The notes beneath the pieces are model-generated. The model ran no database searches, was not told where the DNA came from, and was given only the letters and a program-made list of their open reading frames with translations. A DNA stretch of 64,000 nt from Immersiella caudata (Eukaryota; Ascomycota; Sordariomycetes; Sordariales; Lasiosphaeriaceae). Where the stretch lies: positions 1,178,001-1,242,000 of the forward strand of contig JAULSU010000001.1 in NCBI GenBank assembly GCA_030512335.1, read 5' to 3'. Both the position numbers and the translations under genes were made by a program. Positions within the stretch are counted from its first letter, which is position 1, and each line of letters begins with the position of its first letter. Below, piece after piece: positions 45,633 through 58,481 of the stretch.

Positions 45633-48600
45633 ATGGCTCCCGCCTTGCCCATCAAGTTCCAGGAGCTGCTGCAGCTGAGCAGCTTGGGGGTCAACCAGCC
45701 ATCCATCACCTTCAACACCTGCGTACGCCCGCGCCTTGCCCAATTCACGGCTTCGTCGCGTGCCATGCTAACCAGGACCTCTCACAGACGCTAGAGTCAG
45801 ACTCGTTCATCTGCATTCGAGATAAGAAAGACGAATCGGCATCCCCAGAAGTGCTCATCGTCGACCTCAAGAACGGTAACAATGTCATTCGTCGCCCTAT
45901 CAAGGCAGACAGTGCCATCATGCACTGGACGCGTCAGGTTATCGCTCTTAAGGCACAGTCGCGTACGCTTCAGATCTTCGACCTCGAACAGAAGCAGAAA
46001 CTCAAGTCGACGACAATGACGGAGGACGTGGCCTTCTGGAAGTGGATCAGCGAGACGTCGCTTGGATTGGTCACAGATAGCTCCATCTACCACTGGGATG
46101 TCTTCGACCCATCCCAGGCAGCACCCGTCAAGGTGTTTGACCGCCACACAAATCTCCAGGTATGCGCTTGATGTAGAAACGAGATAGGGGGCGAGCTCTA
46201 ACAATTTGCAGGGGAATCAAATCATCAACTACCGAACGAGCGCCGACGGGAAATGGATGGTCGTGGTTGGCATCTCGCAGCAGCAGGGCCGTGTCGTTGG
46301 TGCCATGCAGCTGTACTCCAAAGACCGCGGCATTAGCCAGGCCATCGAGGGTCACGCCGCCGCGTTCGGCACGGTTCGGTTGGATGGCGCTCCGCAAGAC
46401 ACCAAGCTCTTCACCTTCGCCGTCCGCTCCGCTACTGGCGCAAAGCTCCACATCGTCGAGGTCGACCACCCCGAAACCAACCCCGTCTTCACAAAGAAGG
46501 CCGTCGATGTGTTCTTCCCCCCAGAAGCTGCGAACGATTTCCCTGTCGCTCTCCAGGTTTCGCAAAAGTACGGCATCATCTACCTTATCACTAAATACGG
46601 CTTCATCCACCTGTACGACTTGGAGACCGCGACATGCATCTTCATGAACAGAATTTCTGGCGAAACTATCTTCACGGCCTGCGGGGACAAGGATTCGACG
46701 GGTGTCGTTGGCATCAACCGCAAGGGTCAGGTACTATTCGTTAGCGCGGACGAGAACACCATCGTCCCCTATGTCCTCGAGAGCCATGGCACCGATCTGG
46801 CCATCAAGCTGGCCTCGCGCGCTGGGCTCCCTGGTGCTGACAACCTTTACCAAACAAGGTTCGAGCAGCTCTTCAAGAATGGCCAGTACCAAGAAGCTGC
46901 CAAGGTCGCGGCCGACTCTCCGCGTGGGTTTTTGCGGACGCCTCAGACGATAGAGCTGTTCAAGCGTCTGCCTCAACAGCCCGGCCAAATGTCACACATT
47001 CTCCAATACTTTGGAATGCTGCTTGACAAGGGGTCGCTCAACCAGCACGAGTCGATTGAACTCGCACAGCCTGTCCTTGCCCAGAGCCGGAAGCAGTTGC
47101 TGCAAAAGTGGCTTGGTGAGAATAAGCTGGAGTGCTCCGAGCAACTAGGTGACATGATCCGGCCACACGATCTGCCTATGGCCCTTGCTGTCTACCTGAA
47201 GGCCAGCGTTCCTCACAAGGTTGTAGCTGGTTTCGCTGAGACCGGCCAGTTCGAGAAGATCCTCCCATACTGCGCTCAGACTGGTTATCAACCAGACTTT
47301 GTTCAGCTCCTACATCATATCGTCCGTGTCAACCCAGAGAAGGGCGCCGAGTTCGCCACTTCCCTCGCCAACCACGAAGGAGGGTCGCTGGTTGACCTTG
47401 AGCGCGTGGTCGACATTTTCCAGTCCCAAAACATGGTGCAGCAAGCTACGGCCTTCTTGCTCGATGCGCTGAAGGACAACAAGCCGGAGCAGGGCCACCT
47501 TCAAACCAGACTCCTGGAGATGAACCTCATCAATGCTCCGCAGGTGGCAGACGCGATCCTCGGAAACGAAATGTTCTCCCACTTCGACAAGGCACGTATC
47601 GCATCGCTCTGCGAGCAGGCTGGCCTCTTCCAAAAGGCTTTGGAGCTCTACGAGGATCCCGCAGCCGTCAAGAGGGTCGCCATCAACATTGCCGGGGCAC
47701 CAAACTTCAATGCGGAGTGGTTGGTCAACTACTTTGGCCGACTCTCGGTCGACCAGTCTATCGACTGCCTCGACGCCATGATGAAGCACAACATCCGCCA
47801 GAACCTGCAGTCGGTGGTGCAGATCGCCACCAAGTATGCTGACCTGCTGAATCCTCAACGCTTGATCGATTTGTTTGAGAAGTACAAGACTGCCGAGGGT
47901 CTGTTCTACTTCCTCGGCAGTATCGTCAATGTTTCCGAGGACCCGGAAGTTGTCTTCAAGTACATTGAGGCGGCCACAAAGACCGGACAGATTCGCGAGG
48001 TTGAGCGCATCTGCCGAGAGAACAGCGTTTATAACCCTGAAAAGGTCAAGAACTTCCTCAAGGAGGCCAAGCTCAGCGAGATGCTTCCTCTTATGGTCGT
48101 TTGCGATCGGTTCAACTTCGTGCACGATCTAGTGCTCTACCTCTACCAGCACCAGCAATTCAAGTCTATTGAGGTGTATGTCCAGCAAGTCAACCCCTCA
48201 AGGACACCAGGCGTCATTGGTGGGCTTTTGGACGTTGATTGCGACGAGAACATTATCAAGAACCTGCTTACAACTGTCAACCCGGTGTCGATTCCCATTG
48301 ATGAGCTTGTACAAGAGGTCGAGACCCGAAACCGTCTCAAGCTTCTCCTGCCGTTTCTCGAGGCGACGCTTGCTGCCGGAAACCAACAGCAGGCGGTCTA
48401 CAACGCACTGGCCAAGATCTACATCGACTCTAACAACAACCCGGAGAGGTTCCTGAAGGAGAACGATCAGTACGACACTCTGACTGTTGGCAAGTACTGT
48501 GAGAAGCGGGACCCCAACCTGGCGTACATTGCCTATAGCAAGGGTCAAAATGACTTGGAGTTGGTCAACATCACCAACGAGAACTCCATGTACAAGGCCC

Positions 48601-50852
48601 AGGCAAGGTATCTCCTTGAGCGGGCTGATCGGGAACTCTGGATGTTCGTGCTCAGCGAGAACAACCTCCACCGTCGCTCGGTCGTCGATCAAGTCATTTC
48701 GACAGCGGTTCCAGAGTCGACCGACCCGGCCAAGGTCTCCGAGGCCGTGGCGGCCTTCTTGGCTGCTGACCTGCCCGCAGAGCTCATTGAGCTTCTTGAG
48801 AAGATCGTGTTGGAGCCAACGCCGTTCAGCGACAGCAAGGATCTCCAGAACCTGCTGATGCTGACCGCCGCCAAAGCGGACAAGACCCGGGTGATGGACT
48901 ACATCCACAAGCTCGAGAACTTCTCCGCAGACGATATCGCCCATTTCTGCGTCGACCTAGGTCTGCACGAGGAGGCCTTTGAGATCTACAAGAAGGTTGA
49001 CAACAAAGAAGCCGCCGTTAATGTGCTGGTTGAGCATGTCGTCAGCATCGATCGTGCCCAGGCATACGCCGAAGAGGTTGACATTGCTCCCGTCTGGAGC
49101 AAGGTCGCCAAGGCACAGCTCGACGGCCTCCGGGTTAGCGACTCGATTGACTCGTACATCAAGGCCGATGATCCCAAGAACTATGAGGAAGTTATCGAGA
49201 TCGCCGTCGCCGCGGGCAAGAACGAGGAGCTGATCAAGTACCTTCGCATGGCCCGCAAGACTCTGCGCGAGCCTGCCATCGACACGGCACTTGCATTCTG
49301 CTTTGCTCGTCTTGACCAACTCGCCGAGCTCGAGGACTTCCTTCGTGCCACCAATGTTGCCAATGTTGAAGAATCCGGAGACAAGGCTTATGCCGAGGGT
49401 CTCTTCGAGGCCGCCAAGATCTTCTTCACCAGCATCTCCAACTGGGCCAAGCTTGCGACGACTCTTGTCCATCTGGCCGACTACCAGGCTGCGGTGGATT
49501 GCGCTCGCAAGGCCAACAACATCAAGGTTTGGAAGGAGGTGCACGAGGCATGCGTGGGTAAGAAGGAGTTCCGCCTCGCACAGATTTGCGGCTTGAACTT
49601 GATCGTCGACGCCGAGCAGCTGCAGGCTCTTGTCAAACAATACGAGTATAACGGATACTTCGACGAGCTCATCAGTCTGCTCGAGCAAGGACTTGGCCTG
49701 GAGCGCGCGCATATGGGCATGTTTACCGAGCTTGGCATTGCTCTCTCCCGCTACCACCCTGAGCGGGTGATGGAGCACCTGAAGCTCTTCTGGAGCAGGA
49801 TGAACCTCCCCAAGATGATCCGCGCCTGCGAGGAGGCCAACCTCTGGCCTGAGCTAGTCTTCTGCTACTACAACTATGACGAGTTTGACAATGCAGCGCT
49901 CGCTGTAATGGAGAGGCCAGAAGACTCTTGGGAACATCAACAATTCAAGGAGATCACCATCAAGGTTGCCAACCTGGAGATCTACTACAAGGCCATCAAC
50001 TTCTATCTGGAGCAACATCCTTCTCTATTGACTGATTTGCTCCAGGCCTTGACGCCGCGGATTGACGTCAACCGTGTTGTGCGCATGTTCCAGAAGTCAG
50101 ACAACCTTCCCCTCATCAAGCCCTTCCTCCTCAACGTCCAGTCGCAAAACAAGCGTACTGTCAACGACGCCATCAACGATCTCCTCATTGAGGAGGAAGA
50201 TTACAAGACTCTTCGCGACTCTGTCGAGAACTACGATAACTATGATGCCGTCGTTCTCGCTGGCCGTCTTGAGAAGCATGATCTTGTCTTCTTTCGACAG
50301 ATTGCTGCGAGCATCTATCGCAAGAACAAGCGGTGGGAGAAGTCCATCAACCTCTCCAAGCAAGACAAGCTCTGGAAGGATGCCATTGAAACGGCAGCTA
50401 TTTCCGGAAAGGCGGACGTCGTTGAAGAACTTCTGCGCTACGTAAGTTTTCTTGTCCTTTTCATTTTAATTTCTGACTAGCTAACCTTTGATGCTCAGTT
50501 CGTCGACATTGGCAACCGTGAGTGCTACGTGGGCATGCTCTATGCCTGCTACGATCTCATCCGACCCGACGTTGTGTTGGAGTTGTCGTGGCGACATGGT
50601 CTCAACGACTTTGCTATGCCGTACATGATCAACCTCCTCTGCCAGCAAACCAAGGAGCTTGCGACACTGAAGGCGGACAACGAGGCCCGCAAGGCAAAGG
50701 AGAAGGAGCAGGAGTCGGCCGAGGACAACACCCCCATCCTCGGTGGCAACAGACTTATGATCACAGCTGGTCCGGCAGGTGGCGCAGGCCGTACCTCTCC
50801 CGCACCCTTTACCAACGGGTTTGCACCCCAGCCTACCGGTTACGGCTTCTAG
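45633..50852 (+). CDS. CHC1: Clathrin heavy chain
   Basis: Forms the triskelion legs of clathrin coats in endocytosis and Golgi-endosome traffic. The model is join(45633..45722, 45788..46159, 46212..50441, 50499..50852), 1681 residues, the normal length. The N-terminal beta-propeller begins MAPALPIKFQELLQLSSLGV. It crosses two phase-0 introns (FNTC|TLESDSFICIRD, then NLQ|GNQIINYRTSADGKWM) and continues GAMQLYSKDRGISQAIEGHA. The linker and seven clathrin heavy-chain repeats follow through ARIASLCEQAGLFQKALELY and HMGMFTELGIALSRYHPERV to the proximal leg and trimerisation region (FCYYNYDEFDNAALAVMERP). The last intron (50442-50498) splits ELLRY|FVDIGNRECYVGML. The tail ends with NRLMIT then a Gly/Pro-rich stretch. 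Codon bias is strong, as for a highly expressed gene. Confidence 0.97.
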
Positions 50853-51626
50853 AAGGTTGCCTATGACCCCATGTCTGGGCGCCTTTTAGGGTGTATCTAC
50901 GACCCTTCGACTGGTCGGTGGTTTCTTCCCACTGCTAGTCTTCCAGGCAGACCCATATCGTGTGTGCCCTGGCCCCAGATGTAACTTGTAATGACGGTGC
51001 GGAAGAATATCTATTTCCGTCAAAAAGAAGGATGGTCTCTAGGGTGTTTATTTTGGAGGAACATTAGGAGAAAACCAAGAGGAGGATCGGGAATATCTTA
51101 TGTGCCACCACAACTGTATGATAATTCGATTTCGCTGTTTCAGTTGAGCTTGCTTTACCTTTTGGCAAATTTGCCTGGATAACCTCTAGTCAGTGCCATT
51201 TGTGACACTTGAGAAAGCTTGCTTGTTCGTGAAGGGGACTTCGGTTGTGATCCCAATTAAGTCACTGCATGAGTTGCTTCGACCCCTTAAACTCTCCAGG
51301 CAGTCAGCACCCGCTATCATCCCTCACCCAAACAAACATATTGCGAAGGCCTTGAACACTATTGGCATGTCACACTAGCTTTGTTTCGGTTTGTAATTCG
51401 ATTGCACTGCTTGAGAAATGATATCTGGTCTAGGTATAACATTCAGGGGACCAGTGAACCAGAGTCCTGCAGGGCTTCAGCCAAGAACCACCCCATATGA
51501 GCCATCCACAACACCCATATCCTCCCTGAAACACACAAAGTTTTCAACGCAGCGCCGTAGAGCACACTATAGCAGCTAGCAGATGCACCGATGCAAGGTA
51601 GAGTAAGATCTTCATCGGCCGATCAA
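50853..51626. other. Convergent 3' spacer between CHC1 and PYC
   Basis: 774 nt between two converging stop codons. No gene or clear repeat seen. Confidence 0.6.
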
Positions 51627-54600
51627 TTATTTCTTGTCGCCCTTGACAATACGGCAGACCAAGTCGGAGCCGTCGACAGAGTCGCCTTCCCTCACCATAA
51701 GAGAAGAGACAACACCATTGTGAGGAGCGGAAATAACCATTTCCTGGTGAGTAAACGTTAGCATTCGGCCAAACACAAAAGAGTATGACCCTCCAGGGGA
51801 AGACACTACTTACCATCTTCATGGCGCTCAGGACGGCAAGCGGATCGCCCTTCTTGACCTCGGTACCGTCATGGACACGAAGTTCGACAAGCACACCAGC
51901 CATTGGCGCGCCGACTTGGCTCGAATCGGTGGGATCAGCCTTGGGCCTGCTGACGTTCTCGACCGACGCCTGCTTGTCATCGACGGTAACCTGGCGAACC
52001 TCTCCGTTCATTTCGTAGAACACCTCACGCTGACCGGTGTTCTCCGAAAGGGGACCCACGGCGAGCAACTTCAGGATGAGTACCTTGCCCTTCTCAAGTT
52101 CAACGTGGAACTCCTCCCCTATCTCAGGCTTCGACAGGAAGTACTTGGTCGGAAGAACAGACAGGTCCGAGAACTTGGCAACAAAGTTCTTGTAGTCCTC
52201 AAAAACCTTGGGATACATGATGTAGCTGGCAACATCGCACTCAGTGATGTTACCACCAAACTTGCGCTGGAGATCCTTCTTAACCTTGGCAAAGTCGATG
52301 GGCTCAAGGAAAAGGCCTGGACGCTCGTCCAGCTTGCGACGGCCACGGAGCGCGTCGGTGCGGAGGGGCTCAGGGAATCCACCGTACGGCTGGCCCATCA
52401 GGCCCTCGAAGAACTCGAGGACGGAGCCAGGGAAGTCGAGCTCTGAAGCGCGAGCCTTTACGTCCTCAGGGGACAGCTTGTTGGATACCATGAACTGAGC
52501 AAGGTCACCAACAACCTTGGATGTCGGTGTAACCTTGACAATGTCGCCAAGGAGATCGTTGGCGTGCTCGTAAGCCTTCTTGGTCTCCAGCCACTGAGAG
52601 CCAAGGCCAAGTTGAGATGCTTGGAACATCATGTTGGTGAGCTGACCACCAGGAATCTCGTGCTCATAAACCTCGGGGTCAGTGCCCAGAAGGTGAGCCT
52701 CGAAGGGTGAATAAAGCAGGCGAAGCTGCGCCCAGTACGTGTCGAGGGCACGAACGTGGTGGACGTTCAGGCCGGGGTCCTTGTCGGTGCCATCGAGCGA
52801 GGCAAGAATGGCGTTCATGCTGGGCTGAGACGTCATTCCAGACATGCTATCGGTGGCGGCATCAACAGCATCAGCGCCAGCCATGGCGCAAGCAACCATC
52901 GAAGCCACACCAGTACCCGCCGAGTCGTGGGTATGGACGTGGATAGGGAGACCAGGGTACTTCTTACGGATAGAACCGATCAGAAGAGTAGCAGCGTGGG
53001 GCTTGAGGACGCCAGCCATATCTTTGATGCCGAGAACATCAATGTCGAGCGCGACAAGCTTGTCGACAAGATCCAGGTAGTACGGGAGATTGTACTTCTT
53101 CTTGGGGTTGAGCATGTCACCACTGTAGCAAACGGTACCCTCGCAAACACCACCCGCCTTCTGCACAGCCTTGATACCGACCTCGAGCTGGTTGATATCG
53201 TTCAGGGCATCGAAAACACGGAAGATATCCACTCCGTTCTTTTTGGCCTGGTCGACAAAGTGGTCGATGGCATTGTCAGGAAGAGAAGAATAGGCGACAC
53301 CGTTAGCGCCACGCAACAGCATCTGGAAGGGGATGTTGGGAATCAGCTTGCGCATCTTGCGGAGACGGTCCCAGGGGTCCTCGTAGAGGAAGCGCATGGC
53401 GACATCGAAGGTGGCACCTCCCCAGCACTCCAGACTGTAGAGGTTGCTGAGAGCATGGCTCGTTTCCTTTGCAATGCTCAGCAGATCAACCGTTCGCACA
53501 CGAGTTGCGAGCAGAGACTGATGGGCATCACGCCAGGTGGTGTCCATAAGAAGGCAGCCATCGTACTCGCGGATAGCCTTGGCGAAGGCCTTGGGCCCTT
53601 GCTCCAGGATGATGTTGCGCCAGCCCTTGGTGCAAGGCTGGGACACGTCGAGCTTCTTTCCAGATTCGTCCAGAAGATCGGGGATAATGATATCGCCCTT
53701 GAACTTGGGCTCTCCAATTTGTCCCTTGATACTGCTCCCATTGACAGCGACGTCCCCGAGGTAGGCCAAAAGCTTTTGAGCACGGTTCTGGCTGCCCACG
53801 AGATCGAACAAGGAAGGGGTATCATCGATGAAGGTTGTCCAGCAATTGCCTTCAATAAAGGTCGGGTGAGTCAGGAGAGATGCCAGGAAAGGAATGTTCG
53901 TCTTCACTCCACGAATGCGGAACTCGATCAGGGCACGGAGGATCTTTCGGCGGGCGATCTCGTACGTGGAGCCGTGGCAGGTCGCCTTGACGAGCATAGA
54001 GTCATAATAAGGGGTGATGACAGCGCCGGCAAAGCCATTGCCACCATCAAGGCGCACACCGTTGCCACCAGCAGAGCGGTACACCTCAATCTTTCCGGTA
54101 TCTGGCTGGAAGCCCTTCGCGGGGTCCTCGGTAGTGATACGGCACTGGATGGCAAAGCCGCGGGTGGAGATGCGGTCTTGGGTGAGTCCAAGCTGCTCAA
54201 GCGAAGCGCCGGCGGCGATTTGGATCTGTGCGGCTACGATATCGATGCCCGTGATCTCCTCTGTGATGGTGTGCTCGACTTGGATACGGGGGTTGATCTC
54301 GATGAAGTAGTAGCGGTTCTGTTGGTCGACGAGAAACTCGGCTGTACCAGCGTTGCGGTAGTTAACCGACTTCGCGAGCTTGACAGCATCGGCCAGGATG
54401 GCATCGCGAGTCTCCGTGGGGAGGTCCTTTGCAGGGGCAATCTCGACGACCTTCTGGTGCCTGCGCTGGACGGAGCAGTCACGCTCGTAAAGGTGGACCA
54501 CGTTTCCGTGGTTGTCTCCGAGGAGCTGAACCTCAATGTGCTTGGGCTTGTCCAGGAATCGCTCGACGAAAACTGTGCCGTTTCCGAACGCGCTCTTTGC

Positions 54601-55817
54601 CTCGGACGTCGCTCGCTCAAAAGCCTCCTTGAGGGACTCTTGGTCACGGACGACACGCATACCACGGCCACCACCACCATAGGCGGCCTTGATGATGATG
54701 GGGAAGCCGTACTCGTCGGTGAACTTCTTGACCTCCTCGAATTTTTCGACTGCCCCCTCAGTACCAGGAACAACGGGCACGTTGGCAGCAATGGCGAGCT
54801 TTCTGGCCGAGACCTTGTCGCCAAGGGCATCGATGACGTCGGGCGAGGGTCCGATAAACTATGCAAAGGCCGGACGGTCAACTAAATGCACTGTCTTGAA
54901 TCACCAAGGGCATCACTCACGATAAGGCCAGCCTTCTCAACCTTGCGGGCAAACTCGGCGTTCTCAGACAGGAATCCATAACCTTCGAGATGGTCAGCAT
55001 TGAGCACTGGATTTTGTTACACACGAACCTACCGGGATGGATCATCTGGGCGCCATGCTCAACGGCAATCTTAACGATCTCGTCACTGGCGAGATAGGCT
55101 CCCACGGGAGTGTACTGTCCCCTCTTTCCGATGACATACGCCTCATCGGCCTCTGGTGATGGTCATGTCAGCTACAAAGGGCTCATGGCAAGAGGTCAAA
55201 GTGTTTGTGCATACTCTGCCGGTGCATCGAAAGGCGGTCCTCATAACTGCACAATCAGCAACCTGCTTATTGAGCCTTCTGAAAGCCGAAAACCCACCTG
55301 AAAATAGCAATGGTATGAAGGGACAATTCGTGCGCCTGTGGGATCGCCAATTAGACGTTGTGATTTCAGGGGCTAGAGAGGGATTGTAACTCACCGTTCT
55401 AAAGATCTATGAGGCAGTCAAAGTAAGCTTAGCTGGCCAACCTAATCACCCCGCAAAGTCAAGTCAAGTCAAAACATACACGAATTGCTAATGGGGGTCA
55501 GCTTCCACAAGGCAATTCGATTTTGGACAGGAACACCTACGGATTTCTCCTCTGTTCGCCACTATTCACCCAAGAATTACCTCGCGTCAGCCTGGGGGCA
55601 CCAATGGATGGGGGCACAGGCAGCATCGGGGGGGCTATAGGAGCTCCGACGCGAGCTCCCTTCGCACGAGCACATGTGAGTCCCACTAACCCAGAATCTT
55701 GTTTAGCTGCATGATGGTCGAATTGGCACGGATCCGGTGCACCGTCTGGGTCTGCTTGCCCGTGTCGCCATCTTCGAAGACCTCCTCGTACTTGTCGCTC
55801 GTCTTGTCGGCGGACAT
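51627..55817 (-). CDS. PYC: Pyruvate carboxylase
   Basis: Biotin enzyme that carboxylates pyruvate to oxaloacetate. The model is complement(join(51627..51743, 51814..54858, 54921..54982, 55033..55152, 55215..55246, 55298..55335, 55395..55406, 55480..55487, 55541..55561, 55691..55817)), 1193 residues, the family length. Start is MSADKTSDKYEEV, with no mitochondrial presequence, so probably cytosolic. The biotin-carboxylase domain includes MQLNKILVANRGEIPIRIFR, IHPGYGFLSENAEFARK, GGGGRG (about 201-206) and EINPRIQVEH (about 327). The carboxyltransferase domain has DTTWRDAHQS (about 580). The biotinyl domain ends at AMKM with biotin Lys1154, and the last intron falls directly after it (AMKM|EMVISAPHNG). 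Eight introns are packed in the first 960 bp of the gene, while one 3045 nt exon carries most of the protein. Confidence 0.96.
55395..55561 (-). other. PYC: Three consecutive microexons of PYC (21, 8 and 12 nt)
   Basis: Exons at 55541-55561 (codes VANRGEI plus one base), 55480-55487 (CA ATT CGT, completing PIR) and 55395-55406 (ATC TTT AGA ACG, IFRT) are separated by 53 and 73 nt introns. All junctions are GT-AG. Together they rebuild the invariant ANRGEIPIRIFRTAHELS with no gap. Without them the conserved N-terminal loop would be missing, so the assignment is firm although the exons are tiny. Confidence 0.9.
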
Positions 55818-58481
55818 GGCGAATCAATTGGTGCCGGGCGGGCAATCAAGAGGAGAAAGAGAAAGTTTCGTCGAGACGGAGCGACAGCGCGCGGGATGTG
55901 GTGGTGGGATATCGAGGGGGCGGCCCGCCTATGACGGAGGCAGCGGGGTCAACTTCGAGTTGGTGGGGTCGAGACGCCAAAGCTCGTCGAGAGCTCCGGG
56001 TAAACCTTGCTGGCTCGGCTCAACAGCTCAACCTGGCGTAGAGAGCTAGGAGTCTCGTGAAACAAGCGCCCGGTATGACACTGCTTTGTTACGTTCGCAG
56101 AGAGATAGTCGACACGGAGCTAATTCAGACTGAGAGGAGCACGGGAGCTTCGCCAGGAAGATGAGCGAGAGAAGGAGGAGAGAGGAAGAGTCCTGGCAGA
56201 GTCACAACGGGGGGTGAGGGGATTTTTGACAGTGTCCAGGGGCCTGGAGCCTTTGGTGTCTGGGTCAAGCTGCCATGCCGAACGGCACCTAAAATGGTTA
56301 AAAGTCAAGCCAGTTGGATGTCAAACAAGGGTCCGCTTGTCACGTATCTATCGTGCCTGCCAATTCATGGTCAGAGCTCCCCCAATGGCCGCGCGAGCTG
56401 TTGAGGTCCAAGGGACCTGGTGAGTCTTTTCCCCTTCGCTTCGCGCTTTCCTGCGGCAAGCGGATCCTCGGCCGCCTGCATATCCTCGGGCTTCCCATCG
56501 ACGACCTCACGGGACGCATAAAATTTCTTACAAGACTTTCTTTGCTCACCTCCTCTGTCCTACGAAGGCGCCCGGGTGATGATGGCTTGGGGGTCGAGAC
56601 CAGACGAAACCCCACCAAGCCCAGCGGCGACGAGGCAGATAGATCACCATGGGAAATGGCCGCCACTCCTCTTGGCGGGCAATCTGGGACGCAGATCGGA
56701 TGGCAGCCAGTCCCTCCGCTATCAGCGATACGATGTCAGCGCCAATTGGTTGGTTGTTGAACAAAGCTGATTCCCATGGCGGGCATCGCGCATGTGCAAA
56801 GAGATCGAAATCCCACCCCCGAAGCTCTGACCAACAGCGGGGCTGGCGGTCGGCTTGACATGGGATTCTAGTTGAGCCGGCCGCGCCAAGAACCTTTTGG
56901 CACTTGGTGAGTGCCGCCCACCGCGAGCCCGGTGAGACAGGGCGCAAACAAAATGCTTGGTTGCGTCAGTTGCAGATTTTTTTTCCTACTCCCGCGATCG
57001 GAGGCATTAGCCACAGGAACCCCCCCAGCTGGCCGACCAACCAAACCGCAGTTGATAATAAGGGGTATTACTAAGGTCAATACGCCTTGGATACCATCCC
57101 AATTGGCAGAGCGAGGGGGCGGCGGCCTCGAGAAGGCATCACCACCTGGCTGGAGGAGTGTCTTTTTGTTGTTGTCAGGACTAAAGTTTGACCTCCGATG
57201 CGTTTGACTAACGCTTGACATCTGATGAGACAACCCCACCGTCTCCCCAATGTAGCAAGCTCCTCCACGGTGTCAGATGTTGTTGAGCTGGCGCTGACCC
57301 GTCGCGTTTTCGTCTAACCGAGGGTACTCCCATTCTACCCCGGACTTCACCACGCTACTGATTCCAGACCTTCATTCGTCCTGCCGTCTTGTTCATGAAG
57401 ATGATTTGGGTGGTAGTCACGATAACCTACCCCGCCATATGTGTTATCTCGGGAGCCCCGCTCAGCCACCATCTCGAGTTGGACAGCCGACGGAATCGGT
57501 GAATGCACTCCTCTTGCCCGGTGGAAGAGCTCTGTTCCCTAGCGGTGTCCCAATGCAGGGGGTTTGCTATAAGTGCGTTTGCCGCCTCTTGCTCACACAA
57601 CATCTTCGTTCGGCGCCGCTTCCACTTCGCCCCATGTGCGTTATTTACACGATCTTGGTTGCATTGACCTTGCTTCTTGTCACGAGACCCCGCGTCCACC
57701 GAACCGTCTCCGAGATCCATCCAGGATGTAGCACACACTCGGCGTTCGGATTCAACCCGATACGTAACCAGAAATGAGACTGGCATAGTCACCAAGACCG
57801 GTCTGTGAGCTAGCCTCATCCTCTGAGCGATTTTCCTTCCAATTGAGTCTCATCTAGACTCCAGTAATTGGAAATGCAAACCGCCTTGCGACTTAGCCTA
57901 CCGTGCTCCAGTATGGTTGCTGCTCAAGACCCCCACGCTCATCCCGAGTGCCTTCTGAACCCCCAGGGTCAGGGCCTTGAGTGACTCAATGCTTGGCAAA
58001 ACAGAGCGTAACATGTCGATCGTCTCAAGAGTTGTCAAGTGACCATCTTCCAGCGTACGCGTACAATTTGTCTCGGTGAAATTCGAAGTGAGCAGCAAGT
58101 TGCCAAGAGCCCGGGTTCGAAATGATAGTCGCACTTAGACACTTGGCCAGGGCTCATCAGACGTTTGTTGAGCACCACAGATCTGGATCAGATCTGGGAC
58201 AACTCGATCGTGTAAATCTTCTATCGGTGATTCGATTTCTCAGTTCCGGGCGAGAAAGAGCCTCTACAGAATCATCCATCATCTCCAAACGCTGCCTTCG
58301 ATAGCACAACCTCTGAGTCAGTGAGACCACCCATTGTCTAACTTTCCGGCGCTGTACACGATACTGATACACGTCAAGCAACGTAAACAACCTCCCTCCT
58401 CCAACTCTCGCTCACTCCCGAACCATCTGCCAGCTTCACCACCACAAACCCATCCTCTCCCCCCCACCCACAAACACCCAC
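55818..58481. other. 2.7 kb intergenic region between PYC and MPC1
   Basis: Upstream of PYC and downstream of MPC1 (both minus strand). Frames up to 150 codons on both strands show no family motif. No gene, tRNA or repeat supported. The size suggests a long PYC promoter or leader. Confidence 0.55.

Noticed and set aside
52756..54885. 709-codon open frame antisense to PYC
   Set aside because: Produced by the strong codon bias of PYC, which removes stops on the opposite strand; translation has no family signature.
57406..57777. 123-codon plus-strand frame with a hydrophobic stretch
   Set aside because: Isolated, no conserved feature, no splice or promoter support.
58108..58125. GGGTTCGAAAT resembling a tRNA T-loop/B box
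   Set aside because: The flanking bases cannot form a T-stem and no D-arm or acceptor stem is present.
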